DNA of 64,000 nucleotides from Rhodocyclaceae bacterium. GTDB lineage: Bacteria; Pseudomonadota; Gammaproteobacteria; Burkholderiales; Rhodocyclaceae. A program made the translations under genes and the position numbers. The notes beneath the pieces were generated by a model. That model searched no databases and was not told the origin of the DNA. It saw only the letters and a program-made list of their open reading frames with translations. This document shows, piece by piece, positions 26,037 through 34,595 of the stretch (position 1 is the first letter of the stretch; every line of letters starts with the position of its first letter). The stretch is taken from the NCBI GenBank assembly GCA_020445665.1, contig JAGRGD010000162.1, positions 1 through 64,000 of the forward strand, read 5' to 3'.

Positions 26037-27563
26037 TCAGGTCCGAGCGGATTCGGGCTGGCGCAGGGGTAGCGTGATCCGTGCCGTCGTTCCCTCGCCA
26101 GGGCGCGATTCCAGCAGCAGTGTACCGCCACCATCGCGAATCAGCTCCCGACTGAGCGCCAGACCGAGCCCGGACCCCTTGCCGGCCGGCTTGGTCGTGA
26201 AGTACTCGTCGAAGGCGTGGGCGAGCGTGGCGTCGTCCATTCCCTTGCCGTTGTCTCGCACCTCGATCACCGCGTCGTCCTCCTCGGCCCGGCTGGTGAC
26301 GGCGATGGTCGGCTCCCGGCCGAGGTCTTCCATCGCGTCGGCGGCGTTGATCATCAGGTTCATCAGGACCTGGGTGATGTGATCGGCCACGGCCCGGACG
26401 GCGGGCATCTCTCCGTCCAGATCGGTAGTCAGTTCGATGCCGCGAAAGCGCCTGTCGAACGAGACGAAATTGATCGTCGACCGGACCAGCTGGTTGAGAT
26501 CGGTGAGTTCGGGTGAGAGCGGCTGCGGGCGGGTGAAGTCCGCGATCTGCCGGGTGATCTGGGAGATGCGCTTGGTCTGCTCGAGGATCATCTCTGGCTG
26601 GCAGGTGATGCCGTGATTGGGGCAGCCCGCCTGGCGCACGGTCTGGATCGAACTGGCGATGCCGCTGATCGCAGCGATCGGATTGTTGATCTCGTGGGCC
26701 AGTTGTGACGCGAGCGAGCCGACCGCCACCATCTTCTCGCGGTGGAACTGCTCCTGGCGCGCCCGCTCGATGTGGCGTTCCCGCTCGCGCAGGTCGCGCT
26801 GCATCTGGTTGACCGCGCGCATCAGGCTGCCGACTTCGTCCCGCCGGGTGACATCGAGCTCTTCGCCCCGGTAACCGTTGACGATGTCCAGCGCTCGGGA
26901 TTCCAGTTTGCGGATATCCCAGGTGAGGCGGCTGAAGAAGATGGCCGTCGCGGCACCGAGCACGATGATGCCCAGCACGGCGAAGGCCAGCCCCTGCAGG
27001 GTGACCCGATCGTAGGTGACACGATACTCGGCCAGCAGGCGGGCCTTCCGGTCTCGGGTTGCCTGGGTGACCTGGTCGAGTTCGGTGATCAGCTCGTGCA
27101 GCGTCGTGCGCGTGATCGCCAGCACGCCGCGCCCGGGACTTTGAACGAGATCGTTCGTCAGGGCCTGCAACTCGTGGGAGAGGATCAGGATGCGGGGGTG
27201 CTTGTCTTCGAGGGTGCGCAGCAGCGAGCGGGTCGCCTCGATCTCGATCACGGCGCCCGGCACCGAGGCCAGCGGGTCGGTCGATGAGAATGCGACGTTC
27301 ACCGACAGCAGCGTGCGCGCCATCGACATGTTGATCTGGACGAGGAGTTCCTCTGAGCGATGGACCCGCTCGAGATCCTCGACCATGACCAGCAGCTTCT
27401 GGCGCTCGGCGTCCGTAAAGATGCCCACCAGCAGGGCATAGAGCACGAAGATGATGAACGCCAGAACACCCTTGACCTTCAGCGAAAGCCCCTCGTGGCG
27501 GCCCTTGCCGCCCAGCGCGTCGTCCGACGGGTCGAATTCCTCTGCGAGTGTCTGTTCGCTCAT
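26037..27563 (-). CDS. Membrane sensor histidine kinase, NtrB-like output
   Basis: A 508-residue kinase. Helices at about 31-49 and 192-212 enclose a periplasmic helical sensor; a HAMP-like region follows, then the H-box SLASQLAHEINNP with His290, the N-box LMNLMINAADAME near 400, and DNGKGM and GKGSGLGLAL ATP-lid motifs. The sequence CPNHGITC at 314-321 sits in the dimerisation helices, an unusual place for a Cys/His cluster. It is the natural partner of the adjoining sigma-54 activator and heads its gene train. Confidence 0.93.
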   Translation of the reverse strand: MSEQTLAEEFDPSDDALGGKGRHEGLSLKVKGVLAFIIFVLYALLVGIFTDAERQKLLVMVEDLERVHRSEELLVQINMSMARTLLSVNVAFSSTDPLASVPGAVIEIEATRSLLRTLEDKHPRILILSHELQALTNDLVQSPGRGVLAITRTTLHELITELDQVTQATRDRKARLLAEYRVTYDRVTLQGLAFAVLGIIVLGAATAIFFSRLTWDIRKLESRALDIVNGYRGEELDVTRRDEVGSLMRAVNQMQRDLRERERHIERARQEQFHREKMVAVGSLASQLAHEINNPIAAISGIASSIQTVRQAGCPNHGITCQPEMILEQTKRISQITRQIADFTRPQPLSPELTDLNQLVRSTINFVSFDRRFRGIELTTDLDGEMPAVRAVADHITQVLMNLMINAADAMEDLGREPTIAVTSRAEEDDAVIEVRDNGKGMDDATLAHAFDEYFTTKPAGKGSGLGLALSRELIRDGGGTLLLESRPGEGTTARITLPLRQPESART

Positions 27564-27610
27564 CTCTTGGGGGTCGCCGCGGTCAGTGGCGTATGCCTGA
27601 CTGTGGGCAT

Positions 27611-27632
27611 GGTGAGGGATTCAACCCTCGCC
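27611..27632. promoter_or_regulatory. Imperfect inverted repeat upstream of a sigma-54-like promoter
   Basis: GGTGAGGG and CCCTCGCC form 8-base arms with one mismatch around a 6-base spacer, centred about 127 bases before the predicted start of transcription near 27748. That distance suits an enhancer site for a sigma-54 activator. Unproven. Confidence 0.25.
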
Positions 27633-27721
27633 GGCAAGCAGGCTGTTTTCCCCGATTCGAGCAAGATATGCGCCCGGCGGAGTGGCCGGATCGGCCCGAA
27701 GCGGCGCGGGATGCGGGCTCG

Positions 27722-27737
27722 GGGTACGAAACTTGCA
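27722..27737 (+). promoter_or_regulatory. Sigma-54-like promoter for the Sel1 gene
   Basis: GGGTACG-AAAC-TTGCA matches the -24/-12 consensus TGGCACG-N4-TTGCW with two mismatches and keeps the essential GG-N10-GC spacing. Transcription would start near 27748, 64 bases before ATG 27812. The region is divergent from the kinase/sigma-54 activator operon, so local regulation is plausible. Confidence 0.45.
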
Positions 27738-27811
27738 CAGCCGACGTTCCGACTCATCCCCGTCAACGCCGGGTGCGAACCGTCCGGCACGCTAGAAGGA
27801 GTTCCGTTGTC

Positions 27812-28348
27812 ATGGCAAAACGCCTCATCTGCCTGTTGTGCCTGTGCTTTGCCAGCTTCGTGGCCTTGGCCACCCCGCTGGACGATGCCATCGCCGATCT
27901 GGATGGCGGGCGCTACGAGCAAGCGGCGGCCAAGCTCAAGCCCCTGGCCGAGGCGGGCGATGCGGTCGCTCAGCACCGGCTGTCGATTCTCTATTTTTAC
28001 GGCCATGGCGTTCCCGAAGATGAGAATGCGGCCCTTTCGTGGGCGATGAAGAGTGCCAACAACGGCCTCGCAGACGGGATGTTCTTTGTTGCCAACATCT
28101 ATGTGTTCGGCGACACCGTGCCCGTCGAGGCCGACGATCCGGACCTCGAGGCGGCGAAGTGGTACCACGAGGCAGCGAGCCGTGAGCACGCCGATGCCCA
28201 GTACAGCCTGGGCCTGATGTTCCTGGCCGGCAAGGGCGTGATCCAGAGCCAGGAAGAGGCGATGAAATGGATCCAGCGAGCCGCTGACCAGGGGCATGCC
28301 GGGGCGAAGAATTTCCTCGGAACGGGAGGCCACGCCGGCGCGAAATAG
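27812..28348 (+). CDS. Exported Sel1-repeat protein
   Basis: A 178-residue protein with signal peptide (ending VALA) and four Sel1-like repeats (for example AEAGDAVAQHRLSILYFYG and SREHADAQYSLGLMFLAG). An AGAAGGAG-like ribosome binding site precedes ATG 27812. It is transcribed away from the histidine kinase and converges on the cytochrome maturation operon. Confidence 0.85.
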   Translation: MAKRLICLLCLCFASFVALATPLDDAIADLDGGRYEQAAAKLKPLAEAGDAVAQHRLSILYFYGHGVPEDENAALSWAMKSANNGLADGMFFVANIYVFGDTVPVEADDPDLEAAKWYHEAASREHADAQYSLGLMFLAGKGVIQSQEEAMKWIQRAADQGHAGAKNFLGTGGHAGAK

Positions 28349-28371
28349 CGGTTCGGGCCGGATGGGCACGG

Positions 28372-28899
28372 TCAGTCGCCGGCCGTCTTGCCCAGCAGTT
28401 CGACGAGCTCTGCCGCGACCGCAGGTTGGTCCCAGGTCCGCACGCCGGTGTGCTGCCCGAGCACCCGGCCGCCGCGCGCCACATAGAGCGTGAAGGGCAG
28501 GGCGAAGGCCTTCAACTCCCGGTAGACATCCGACGCGCTGGCGGCCACCGGCGTGTCGAGCGTGATGTCGTACTTCAGGAGAAATTCCTTCATCAGGTTG
28601 ATGTCCTCGTCAACGGACAGGGCAACGACGCGAATGCCGTGGGGCGCCAGTTGCGTGCTCAGTCGTTGAAGGGCGGGCATCTCCTTGCGGCATGGGGCAC
28701 ACCAGGTCGCCCAGACGTTGAGCACCAACGCCTGATCCGTCGCCCAGGCGTCGAGCTGTGGCGGTCCCCCCGCATTGGCCTTGAGCGTCAGTGCCGGCAG
28801 GCGCTCCAGATCCGAGGGGTCGGCATGGGCGAAGAGGCTCGCCGCGAGCAGGCTGGCCGCCAGCAGGCGCGTCGCAAGGGGCTTGATGGCAAGCTGCAC
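28372..28899 (-). CDS. TlpA-like periplasmic thiol-disulphide oxidoreductase
   Basis: A 175-residue thioredoxin-fold protein with signal peptide (ending FAHA) and the active site WCAPC in LNVWATWCAPCRKEMPAL. TlpA/ResA/CcmG proteins reduce the CxxCH cysteines of apocytochromes. No ATG fits; a GTG at 28899 has GGGGAG seven bases upstream. It is the last gene of the long cytochrome gene train, which already contains CcmG, so this is a second thioredoxin-like reductant. Confidence 0.85.
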   Translation of the reverse strand: MQLAIKPLATRLLAASLLAASLFAHADPSDLERLPALTLKANAGGPPQLDAWATDQALVLNVWATWCAPCRKEMPALQRLSTQLAPHGIRVVALSVDEDINLMKEFLLKYDITLDTPVAASASDVYRELKAFALPFTLYVARGGRVLGQHTGVRTWDQPAVAAELVELLGKTAGD

Positions 28900-28903
28900 G
28901 GCG

Positions 28904-29500
28904 TCACTCCCCGGCGACGCGGATCTTGTACGAGACGGCGCCGCGAATCTCGCCGATCTGGTAGCCGGTCGCCTCGTCGTGGGGGTACTCGGCGGCCAGC
29001 TGGGCGGTGGTTGCTGCCGTCAGCTGTTCATCGGCACCGTGGCAGTTCAGACACACCTGGGCGACCGGAATCGCCTTCATGTAGCGGTAGTACCAACCAG
29101 CCGGCTCATGGATCAGCTCCGAGGCCTCCAGAGCGGCCGGGTCGGCACCGTCGGCGGCCCGTCGGTCGAAGTCGAGCAACTGACGCTGTTCCCACGGATC
29201 CGGTGTCCCGAGGGCGGGGTTGCGAACCTTCAGGGAGACACGCCGCACCTGGGCGCCGAAGCGTTTGGAGACCGTCGACGAGACCTCGGGGGCGGTGTAT
29301 TTGCACACCACGACGGATCGCAGCGACCCGCTGATGGACATCTCACGCTTCAATTCGCCGCCGATCTGCTGCATCAGCTGGATTGCCGCAAGCCGGGCCT
29401 CGCGCTCCAGCGCGTCCACGTCGGTCGCCACCGCAGGCCCCGAGGTGGCCAGCAGGGCCGTCGTCAGGATTGCGATGAAGTGCCGTGTTCGTCCATGCAT
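28904..29500 (-). CDS. Tll0287/DUF3365-type monohaem protein
   Basis: A 198-residue exported protein with a signal peptide and one haem motif CLNCH in the C-terminal part (IPVAQVCLNCHG). The fold class, a PAS-like haem c sensor, is the same as the sensor region of the GGDEF-EAL protein at 17112-19667. The phrase YRYMKAIPVAQVCLNCH is typical. A role in sensing or electron transfer in the periplasm is likely. It lies 43 bases downstream of the CcmI stop. Confidence 0.82.
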   Translation of the reverse strand: MHGRTRHFIAILTTALLATSGPAVATDVDALEREARLAAIQLMQQIGGELKREMSISGSLRSVVVCKYTAPEVSSTVSKRFGAQVRRVSLKVRNPALGTPDPWEQRQLLDFDRRAADGADPAALEASELIHEPAGWYYRYMKAIPVAQVCLNCHGADEQLTAATTAQLAAEYPHDEATGYQIGEIRGAVSYKIRVAGE

Positions 29501-29543
29501 TCGACCCGCCTCCAGGCAACGTGGGGCTCGCCCGCTGCGACTG

Positions 29544-31139
29544 CTAACGGACTTCCGTGGCTATGACAAGCGTCAGGCCGCTGGCGTTCGAGCGAACCGG
29601 TTCGGAAAGCGCTTCGAAGTCGCCTGGCTGGGGCATGGCGTTGCCTGACTTCGACACCCGGGCGCCAACGATGACCTCCGGAACCGAGGACAGGCGCATG
29701 TTCGGGGTCATTGCCATCGAGTCGTCAAGCGTGAATGCCACCGGCAGGTCGCTTGCGCGCTTGCGCAGGATCGCGAGCGGGATCCTGGGACCCTGCGCGG
29801 CACGGGCAAAGATGAACACGGTGTCGCCCGGGGCGACCTTGTCGGCGACGTCGGGGTCGAGGGTTACCGTACCGGTCAGGCCGGCCTTCGGCGGGCCCGC
29901 CTTCGCGGTGCCGCTCTCGCCGCCGAGGATCAGCGACACGCTGGTGCCGGAGGCAGGATCCAGCGGGGGCGAGAAGGCTTCGACGTCCCCTGGCTGCGGG
30001 CTCGCATTGCCCGACTGGGAAATGCGGGCGCCGACGACAACCTGCGGGAATCCGGACAGACGCGCGGCGGGGGTCATTGCCATGGAATCGTCGAGGGTGA
30101 AGTCGAAAGGCAGATCCTTGACCTGCTTGCGCACGATGGCCAGCGGCATGCGGGGGCCATCGACCGCCCGTGCAAAGACAAACACCGTGTGTTCCGGGTT
30201 TGCATTCGCTTTGACCGCGTCGGTGAGATCGACCCGGCCGGTGACGCTGGCCGTGAGCGGCGCGTCGATACTGCCGCCGGCGGCGGCTAGCCGCTTGCGC
30301 GCCTCGGCGATCGATCCGGCTACCGAACGTGCGGTGGGGGAATTGGGATCGACCTGGGACGCGATGCGCTGCCAGTACTCGATGGCCTTGGCGTAGTCGC
30401 TGCGCTCGAACGCCGCGCTGCCCGCCAGGGCGAGTGCCTTGACGTTGCGCGCATCCAGTTCCAGCGCCCGGGCGATGATGGCCTCGGGCTCACCGGACAG
30501 GGAGCGCCCGCGGGCCATCGCCAGGGTGTCGGCGTAGTCGGCCAGCAACTGGGCGTCGGCCGGGAGCAGGCGGGTCAGGGTCGCGAAGGCTTGCGCCGCC
30601 TTGTCGTACTGGCCGAGCGCGTTGTAGGTCCGGGCCAGCATCACCCAGCCTTCCGCATCGTCCGGATTCTCGCGCAGGCGGGCGGCCAGTTTTTCGACCA
30701 TGGCCTGGACCTGCTCGGCGGTCAGCTCGTGGCTGCCATCCTGTGCTGCGGCCTGGGCGGCCACCGCGGCAGGGTTGAGGGCTGCCGGCGTCCCGAGGTA
30801 GAGGTAGAGCGGGATCGACGCGGTGGGTACGAACAGCACGATGGCGGCGATCAGGCCGATGGGCGGGCGGGAGCCGGTGCGACTACCCGAGTCTGCGACC
30901 GACTCCTCAAGTACCCGCTGCTCCAGTTCTGCCTTGGCGCGGGTGTACTGGGCCTCGTCGATCTCCCCCGAAGCGCGTTCCGCCTCGAGTTCGCGCAACT
31001 GATCGCGCAGGACCACGAGGTTGGCCACCTGATGGTCTGCGATTTCGGCCTTGCGGATTCGGCCACCCAGGAGCGGGGGCACGACAAAGAGGAGCGCGCC
31101 CGCCATGAGGAGGGCGGATACCACCCAGAATGTGATCAT
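29544..31139 (-). CDS. ccmI: CcmI, apocytochrome c chaperone of System I
   Basis: A 531-residue protein. Two N-terminal helices (about 2-21 and 93-112) flank a cytoplasmic coiled segment (LRDQLRELEAERASGEI), followed by TPR repeats (about 150-285). The C-terminal region is duplicated: two copies with HTVFVFARAVDGPRMPLAIV and DTVFIFARAAQGPRIPLAIL, each followed by FTLDDSMAMTP. Usual CcmI proteins have one such periplasmic domain. CcmI holds apocytochromes for haem attachment. The ATG overlaps the CcmH stop (ATGA). Confidence 0.9.
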   Translation of the reverse strand: MITFWVVSALLMAGALLFVVPPLLGGRIRKAEIADHQVANLVVLRDQLRELEAERASGEIDEAQYTRAKAELEQRVLEESVADSGSRTGSRPPIGLIAAIVLFVPTASIPLYLYLGTPAALNPAAVAAQAAAQDGSHELTAEQVQAMVEKLAARLRENPDDAEGWVMLARTYNALGQYDKAAQAFATLTRLLPADAQLLADYADTLAMARGRSLSGEPEAIIARALELDARNVKALALAGSAAFERSDYAKAIEYWQRIASQVDPNSPTARSVAGSIAEARKRLAAAGGSIDAPLTASVTGRVDLTDAVKANANPEHTVFVFARAVDGPRMPLAIVRKQVKDLPFDFTLDDSMAMTPAARLSGFPQVVVGARISQSGNASPQPGDVEAFSPPLDPASGTSVSLILGGESGTAKAGPPKAGLTGTVTLDPDVADKVAPGDTVFIFARAAQGPRIPLAILRKRASDLPVAFTLDDSMAMTPNMRLSSVPEVIVGARVSKSGNAMPQPGDFEALSEPVRSNASGLTLVIATEVR

Positions 31140-31612
31140 TTCTGCTCTCCGCCTGCGCGCTGGCTGAGCAGTTCATGGGCCTTGCGGCGCTGCTCCTCGG
31201 TGAGTTCGGGCGCGGTGACTTCCGTGGCGCGCCGCTTGAGCTTGTAGAACAGGGCCCCCACGCCAAGGAGCAGCAGGACCCCCGGACCGAACCAGAGCAG
31301 CCACGTCGATGACTTGACCTGGGGCTTGTACAGAACGAAGTCGCCGTAGCGGGCAACCATGAAGTCGATGATCTCCTGGTCGGATTTCCCGGCGACCATC
31401 ATGTCGCGGATCTCGTTCTTGAGGTCGATCGCGAGCTCGGCGTGGGAGTCGGCGATGGTCTGGTTCTGGCAGACCAGGCAGCGCAGCAGGTGGCCGAGTT
31501 CGGTCACCCGCTCCTCCAGCACCGGATCGTCGGCCGCCGGCACCGCCTGGCCAGCATGAAGTGTGAGCGTGGCCAGCAGCGTCACCAGCCCGAGCAACAA
31601 CTTACGAAGCAT
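31136..31612 (-). CDS. ccmH: CcmH, apocytochrome thiol-reduction component
   Basis: A 158-residue protein with signal peptide, the active-site motif LRCLVCQNQTIADS near residue 43, and one C-terminal membrane helix (about 104-124). CcmH reduces or handles the cysteine pair of apocytochrome c in the CcmFH ligation complex. Its gene overlaps CcmG by 11 bases and CcmI by 4. Confidence 0.95.
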   Translation of the reverse strand: MLRKLLLGLVTLLATLTLHAGQAVPAADDPVLEERVTELGHLLRCLVCQNQTIADSHAELAIDLKNEIRDMMVAGKSDQEIIDFMVARYGDFVLYKPQVKSSTWLLWFGPGVLLLLGVGALFYKLKRRATEVTAPELTEEQRRKAHELLSQRAGGEQK

Positions 31613-32129
31613 TGAGTTCCCTCACCATCGGCAACAGTTTCCCTTCCAGCGCTTCCCGGGTGATCGGGCCGATGTGCTTGTGGCGGATGACGCCCTGCTT
31701 GTCGATCACGAAGGTCTCGGGGACGCCATAGACCCCGTATTCGATACCGGTACGGCCATCGGCGTCCATGATCGACGCGGTGTAGGGGTCACCATGGTCG
31801 CTCAGCCATTGCATGCCGGCGTTGCGTTCATCCTTGTAGTTGAGCCCGTAGATGGGCACCACATTGGCCTGCGCCAGTTCAACCAGCAGCGGATGTTCCT
31901 GCCGGCACGAGACGCACCACGAAGCCCAGACATTGAGCAGCCACACCTGCCCCTTGAGGTCGTTCTGGGTGAGGGTCTGATCCGGCGCATGGAGCACCGG
32001 CAGCGAAAAGGCCGGCGCCGGCTTGTCAATGAGCGGCGACGGGACCTCGCGGGGGTTCAGGTTGAGCCCGACGGCGAGAAACCCGACGAGGGCGAGGAAG
32101 ATGGCCAGCGGCCAGATGAAACGCATCAT
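31602..32129 (-). CDS. ccmG: CcmG/DsbE, thioredoxin-like reductant of System I
   Basis: A 175-residue membrane-anchored thioredoxin-fold protein with an N-terminal helix (IWPLAIFLALVGFLAVGL), the CcmG phrase NVWASWCVSCRQEHP containing the redox WCVSC, and GVYGVPETFVID with the cis-proline region. It keeps CcmH or the apocytochrome reduced. It starts 6 bases after the CcmF stop. Confidence 0.95.
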   Translation of the reverse strand: MMRFIWPLAIFLALVGFLAVGLNLNPREVPSPLIDKPAPAFSLPVLHAPDQTLTQNDLKGQVWLLNVWASWCVSCRQEHPLLVELAQANVVPIYGLNYKDERNAGMQWLSDHGDPYTASIMDADGRTGIEYGVYGVPETFVIDKQGVIRHKHIGPITREALEGKLLPMVRELNAS

Positions 32130-32135
32130 TGTCGA

Positions 32136-34142
32136 TCAGGCTCCTTGACTGCCCGGGGCCGGCCGCAGGCTGGCCGTGCCGCCTGCTTGCGTCGGGGCGT
32201 TGGACTGCGCTGCCGCGTCGCGGGCGGCAAGCTTCCGGTAGCGGCGATCCATGGCGGCGAGGAGGCCACCAAGGGCCATCAGGCCACAACCACCCCAGAT
32301 CCAGACCACGAACGGCTTGTGGAAGATGCGGACGATCCAGGTGTCCTGGTCGACGGCCTCGCCGAGGGACACGTAAAGGTCGTGGGTGATGTGGGTATCG
32401 ATGGCGGCTTCGGTCATCGGCATCTGCTGGACGCGGTAGATCCGTTTCTCGGGATGCAGGGTCGTGACCGGTTCACCATCCTTGGTGACCGTCAGCGTGC
32501 CGCGCGCCGCAATGTAATTGGGCCCGTCGATCTCATTGATGCCGTCGAAGCGGTAGTCAAAGCCTGCGACATTGGCCGTGTCGCCTACCTTCATCTTCAG
32601 GTCGGCGGTGGTCTGGGAGCCGTTGACCATCGCGACGCCCACCACGAACACCCCGACGCCCGCGTGGGCAAGCTGCATGCCCCAGTACGACATGGGAATG
32701 GCGCCGGGCTTGCCGTTGGCGGCCCGGACGCGATCGACAATGCCGAACGCCGTGGCGAGGAAGACCCAGAATGCCAGAGACATCGACAGGACCATCATCG
32801 GCGTCAGCTTGTCTGCAAGGAAGGGGGCAGCGACGCCGAGCACCACCGCAGCAGCCAGCACGGCGGACAACCTTCGAACCAGCGGGCGCAGCTCCTGGTT
32901 CTTCCACCGGGTGATCGGCCCAACCGCCATCAGGAACAGGATCGGCACCATCAGGGGCACGAAGACCGAATCAAAATACGGCGGGCCGACGGAAATCTTG
33001 CCGAGTCCGAGGGCGTCCAGGAAGAGGGGGTAGAGGGTACCGAGCAAAACCGAGCCCGCCGCGACGCTCAGAAGGACGTTGTTGGTGAGCAGCAGGGATT
33101 CCTTGGACAGGAGGCCGAAGCTGCCGCCCAGGCCGACCTTGGGTGCGCGCCAGGCGAACAGGGCGAGCGAACTGCCGATCACGATCACCAGAAGCGCCAG
33201 GATGAAGACGCCCCGGCGCGGGTCGGTGGCGAAGGCGTGCACCGAGGTCAGGACACCGGATCGGACCAGGAAGGTGCCGAGCAGGGAGAGGGAGAAGGCC
33301 GCAATGGCGAGCAGGACCGTCCAGCTCTTGAAGCTGCCGCGCTTCTCGGTCACCGCCAGCGAGTGGATCAGGGCCGTTCCGACCAGCCACGGGAGGAACG
33401 AGGCGTTTTCGACAGGATCCCAGAACCACCAGCCGCCCCAGCCCAGCTCGTAGTAGGCCCACCAGCTGCCGATGGCGATCCCCAGGGTCAGGAAGATCCA
33501 GGCCACGGTGGTCCAGGGGCGGGACCAGCGCGCCCAGGCCGCGTCCATGCGACCGCCGAGCAGGGCGGCGATGGCGAATGCGAAGGCGACCGAGAAGCCG
33601 ACATAACCCATGTACAGCATCGGCGGGTGGATGACCATGCCGGGATCCTGCAGCAGCGGGTTCAGGTCACGGCCGTCGGCAGCACCCGGCAGGATGCGAT
33701 CGAAGGGGTTCGAGGTGAGCAGCATGAAGAGCAGGAAGCCGACCCCCACCAGCCCCATCACGCCCAGAACCCGGGCGACCATGTCGTCGGGCAGGTGCTT
33801 GCTGAACGCCGTGACGGCAAGCGTCCAACAGGACAGCATCAGGGTCCATAGCAGCAGCGAGCCCTCGTGGCTGCCCCAGCTGGCCGCGAACTTGTAGGCC
33901 ATCGGCAGCGAGCTGTTGGAGTTCGAGGCGACATTGAGCACCGAGAAGTCGTCGGCGAGGAACGACCAGGCCAGGCAGGCATAGGCCATGGCCATGAAGA
34001 CGAAGAAACCCTGGCCGGCAGGCTTTGCAACCGACATCAGAATCGCGTTGCCGCGCGCGGCACCGACAATCGGGACCGTGCCAAGCACGATTGCGATCAC
34101 CAGGGCGATGATCAGCGCGAAATGTCCAAGCTCAGGGACCAT
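32136..34142 (-). CDS. ccmF: CcmF, haem lyase subunit of System I
   Basis: A 668-residue membrane protein of about 14-15 helices with the WWD haem-handling motif WGGWWFWDPVENASFLPWL. It ligates haem from holo-CcmE to apocytochromes together with CcmH. ATG 34142 (MVPELGHFALI) is the family start. The 258 bases between this start and the CcmD stop show no gene, so the CcmC-D pair may be less tightly coupled to CcmF than the rest. Confidence 0.95.
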   Translation of the reverse strand: MVPELGHFALIIALVIAIVLGTVPIVGAARGNAILMSVAKPAGQGFFVFMAMAYACLAWSFLADDFSVLNVASNSNSSLPMAYKFAASWGSHEGSLLLWTLMLSCWTLAVTAFSKHLPDDMVARVLGVMGLVGVGFLLFMLLTSNPFDRILPGAADGRDLNPLLQDPGMVIHPPMLYMGYVGFSVAFAFAIAALLGGRMDAAWARWSRPWTTVAWIFLTLGIAIGSWWAYYELGWGGWWFWDPVENASFLPWLVGTALIHSLAVTEKRGSFKSWTVLLAIAAFSLSLLGTFLVRSGVLTSVHAFATDPRRGVFILALLVIVIGSSLALFAWRAPKVGLGGSFGLLSKESLLLTNNVLLSVAAGSVLLGTLYPLFLDALGLGKISVGPPYFDSVFVPLMVPILFLMAVGPITRWKNQELRPLVRRLSAVLAAAVVLGVAAPFLADKLTPMMVLSMSLAFWVFLATAFGIVDRVRAANGKPGAIPMSYWGMQLAHAGVGVFVVGVAMVNGSQTTADLKMKVGDTANVAGFDYRFDGINEIDGPNYIAARGTLTVTKDGEPVTTLHPEKRIYRVQQMPMTEAAIDTHITHDLYVSLGEAVDQDTWIVRIFHKPFVVWIWGGCGLMALGGLLAAMDRRYRKLAARDAAAQSNAPTQAGGTASLRPAPGSQGA

Positions 34143-34400
34143 CGGTTGTTTCTCCAGTTGCCGTGCGGCCCATGGCGCGATGCTGCAATGCGCCATCCGC
34201 TGGGCCGGCCACCCGGGCGCCCGGTGGCGCAGTCAGGTGGATAACACGAAAGTTTAGCGCGTCTGGGTGATTGGCGCCTTCCGGCGCGTGGGTCAGCCCC
34301 CGGACGCGACCCCCGGGGCAATCCCGGCCTGCCGGTGCTCCGGCTGCGCGCAGGGGTGGACATGGCGCGGCCTCGCAGGTTCCGCCGAGGAAGCGCCGCA

Positions 34401-34595
34401 TCATTTGCGCTGCGCGGCGTCCTGGCGGCGATGCAGGCGTGTCAGCCGGCCGAGGTGCTCGAGGATCGATTTGCGCTTGACAAGGAGGATGGCGACTTCG
34501 GTCACGATGACCGCGAGCGTCACCGCGTAGGCGCCCCACACGTAAAGTCCGTGGCCGCCCATCTCCCAGAAGGCCTGCCAGCTATCCCAGTGCAT
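34401..34595 (-). CDS. ccmD: CcmD, first copy
   Basis: A 64-residue single-helix protein, MHWDSWQAFWEMGGHGLYVW, followed by a hydrophobic segment and a basic C-terminus, as in CcmD, which releases holo-CcmE from CcmABC. ATG 34595 has GCGGA just upstream; ATG 34601 would add two residues. It overlaps the end of ccmC. A paralogue is at 63602-63799. Confidence 0.88.
   Translation of the reverse strand: MHWDSWQAFWEMGGHGLYVWGAYAVTLAVIVTEVAILLVKRKSILEHLGRLTRLHRRQDAAQRK

Noticed and set aside
31440..31500. CxxC motif of CcmH counted as haem motif
   Set aside because: LRCLVCQN is the redox pair of CcmH; no histidine follows.
31563..33851. Long plus-strand open frame opposite CcmF and CcmG
   Set aside because: It is antisense to well-supported ccm genes and its product is low-complexity.
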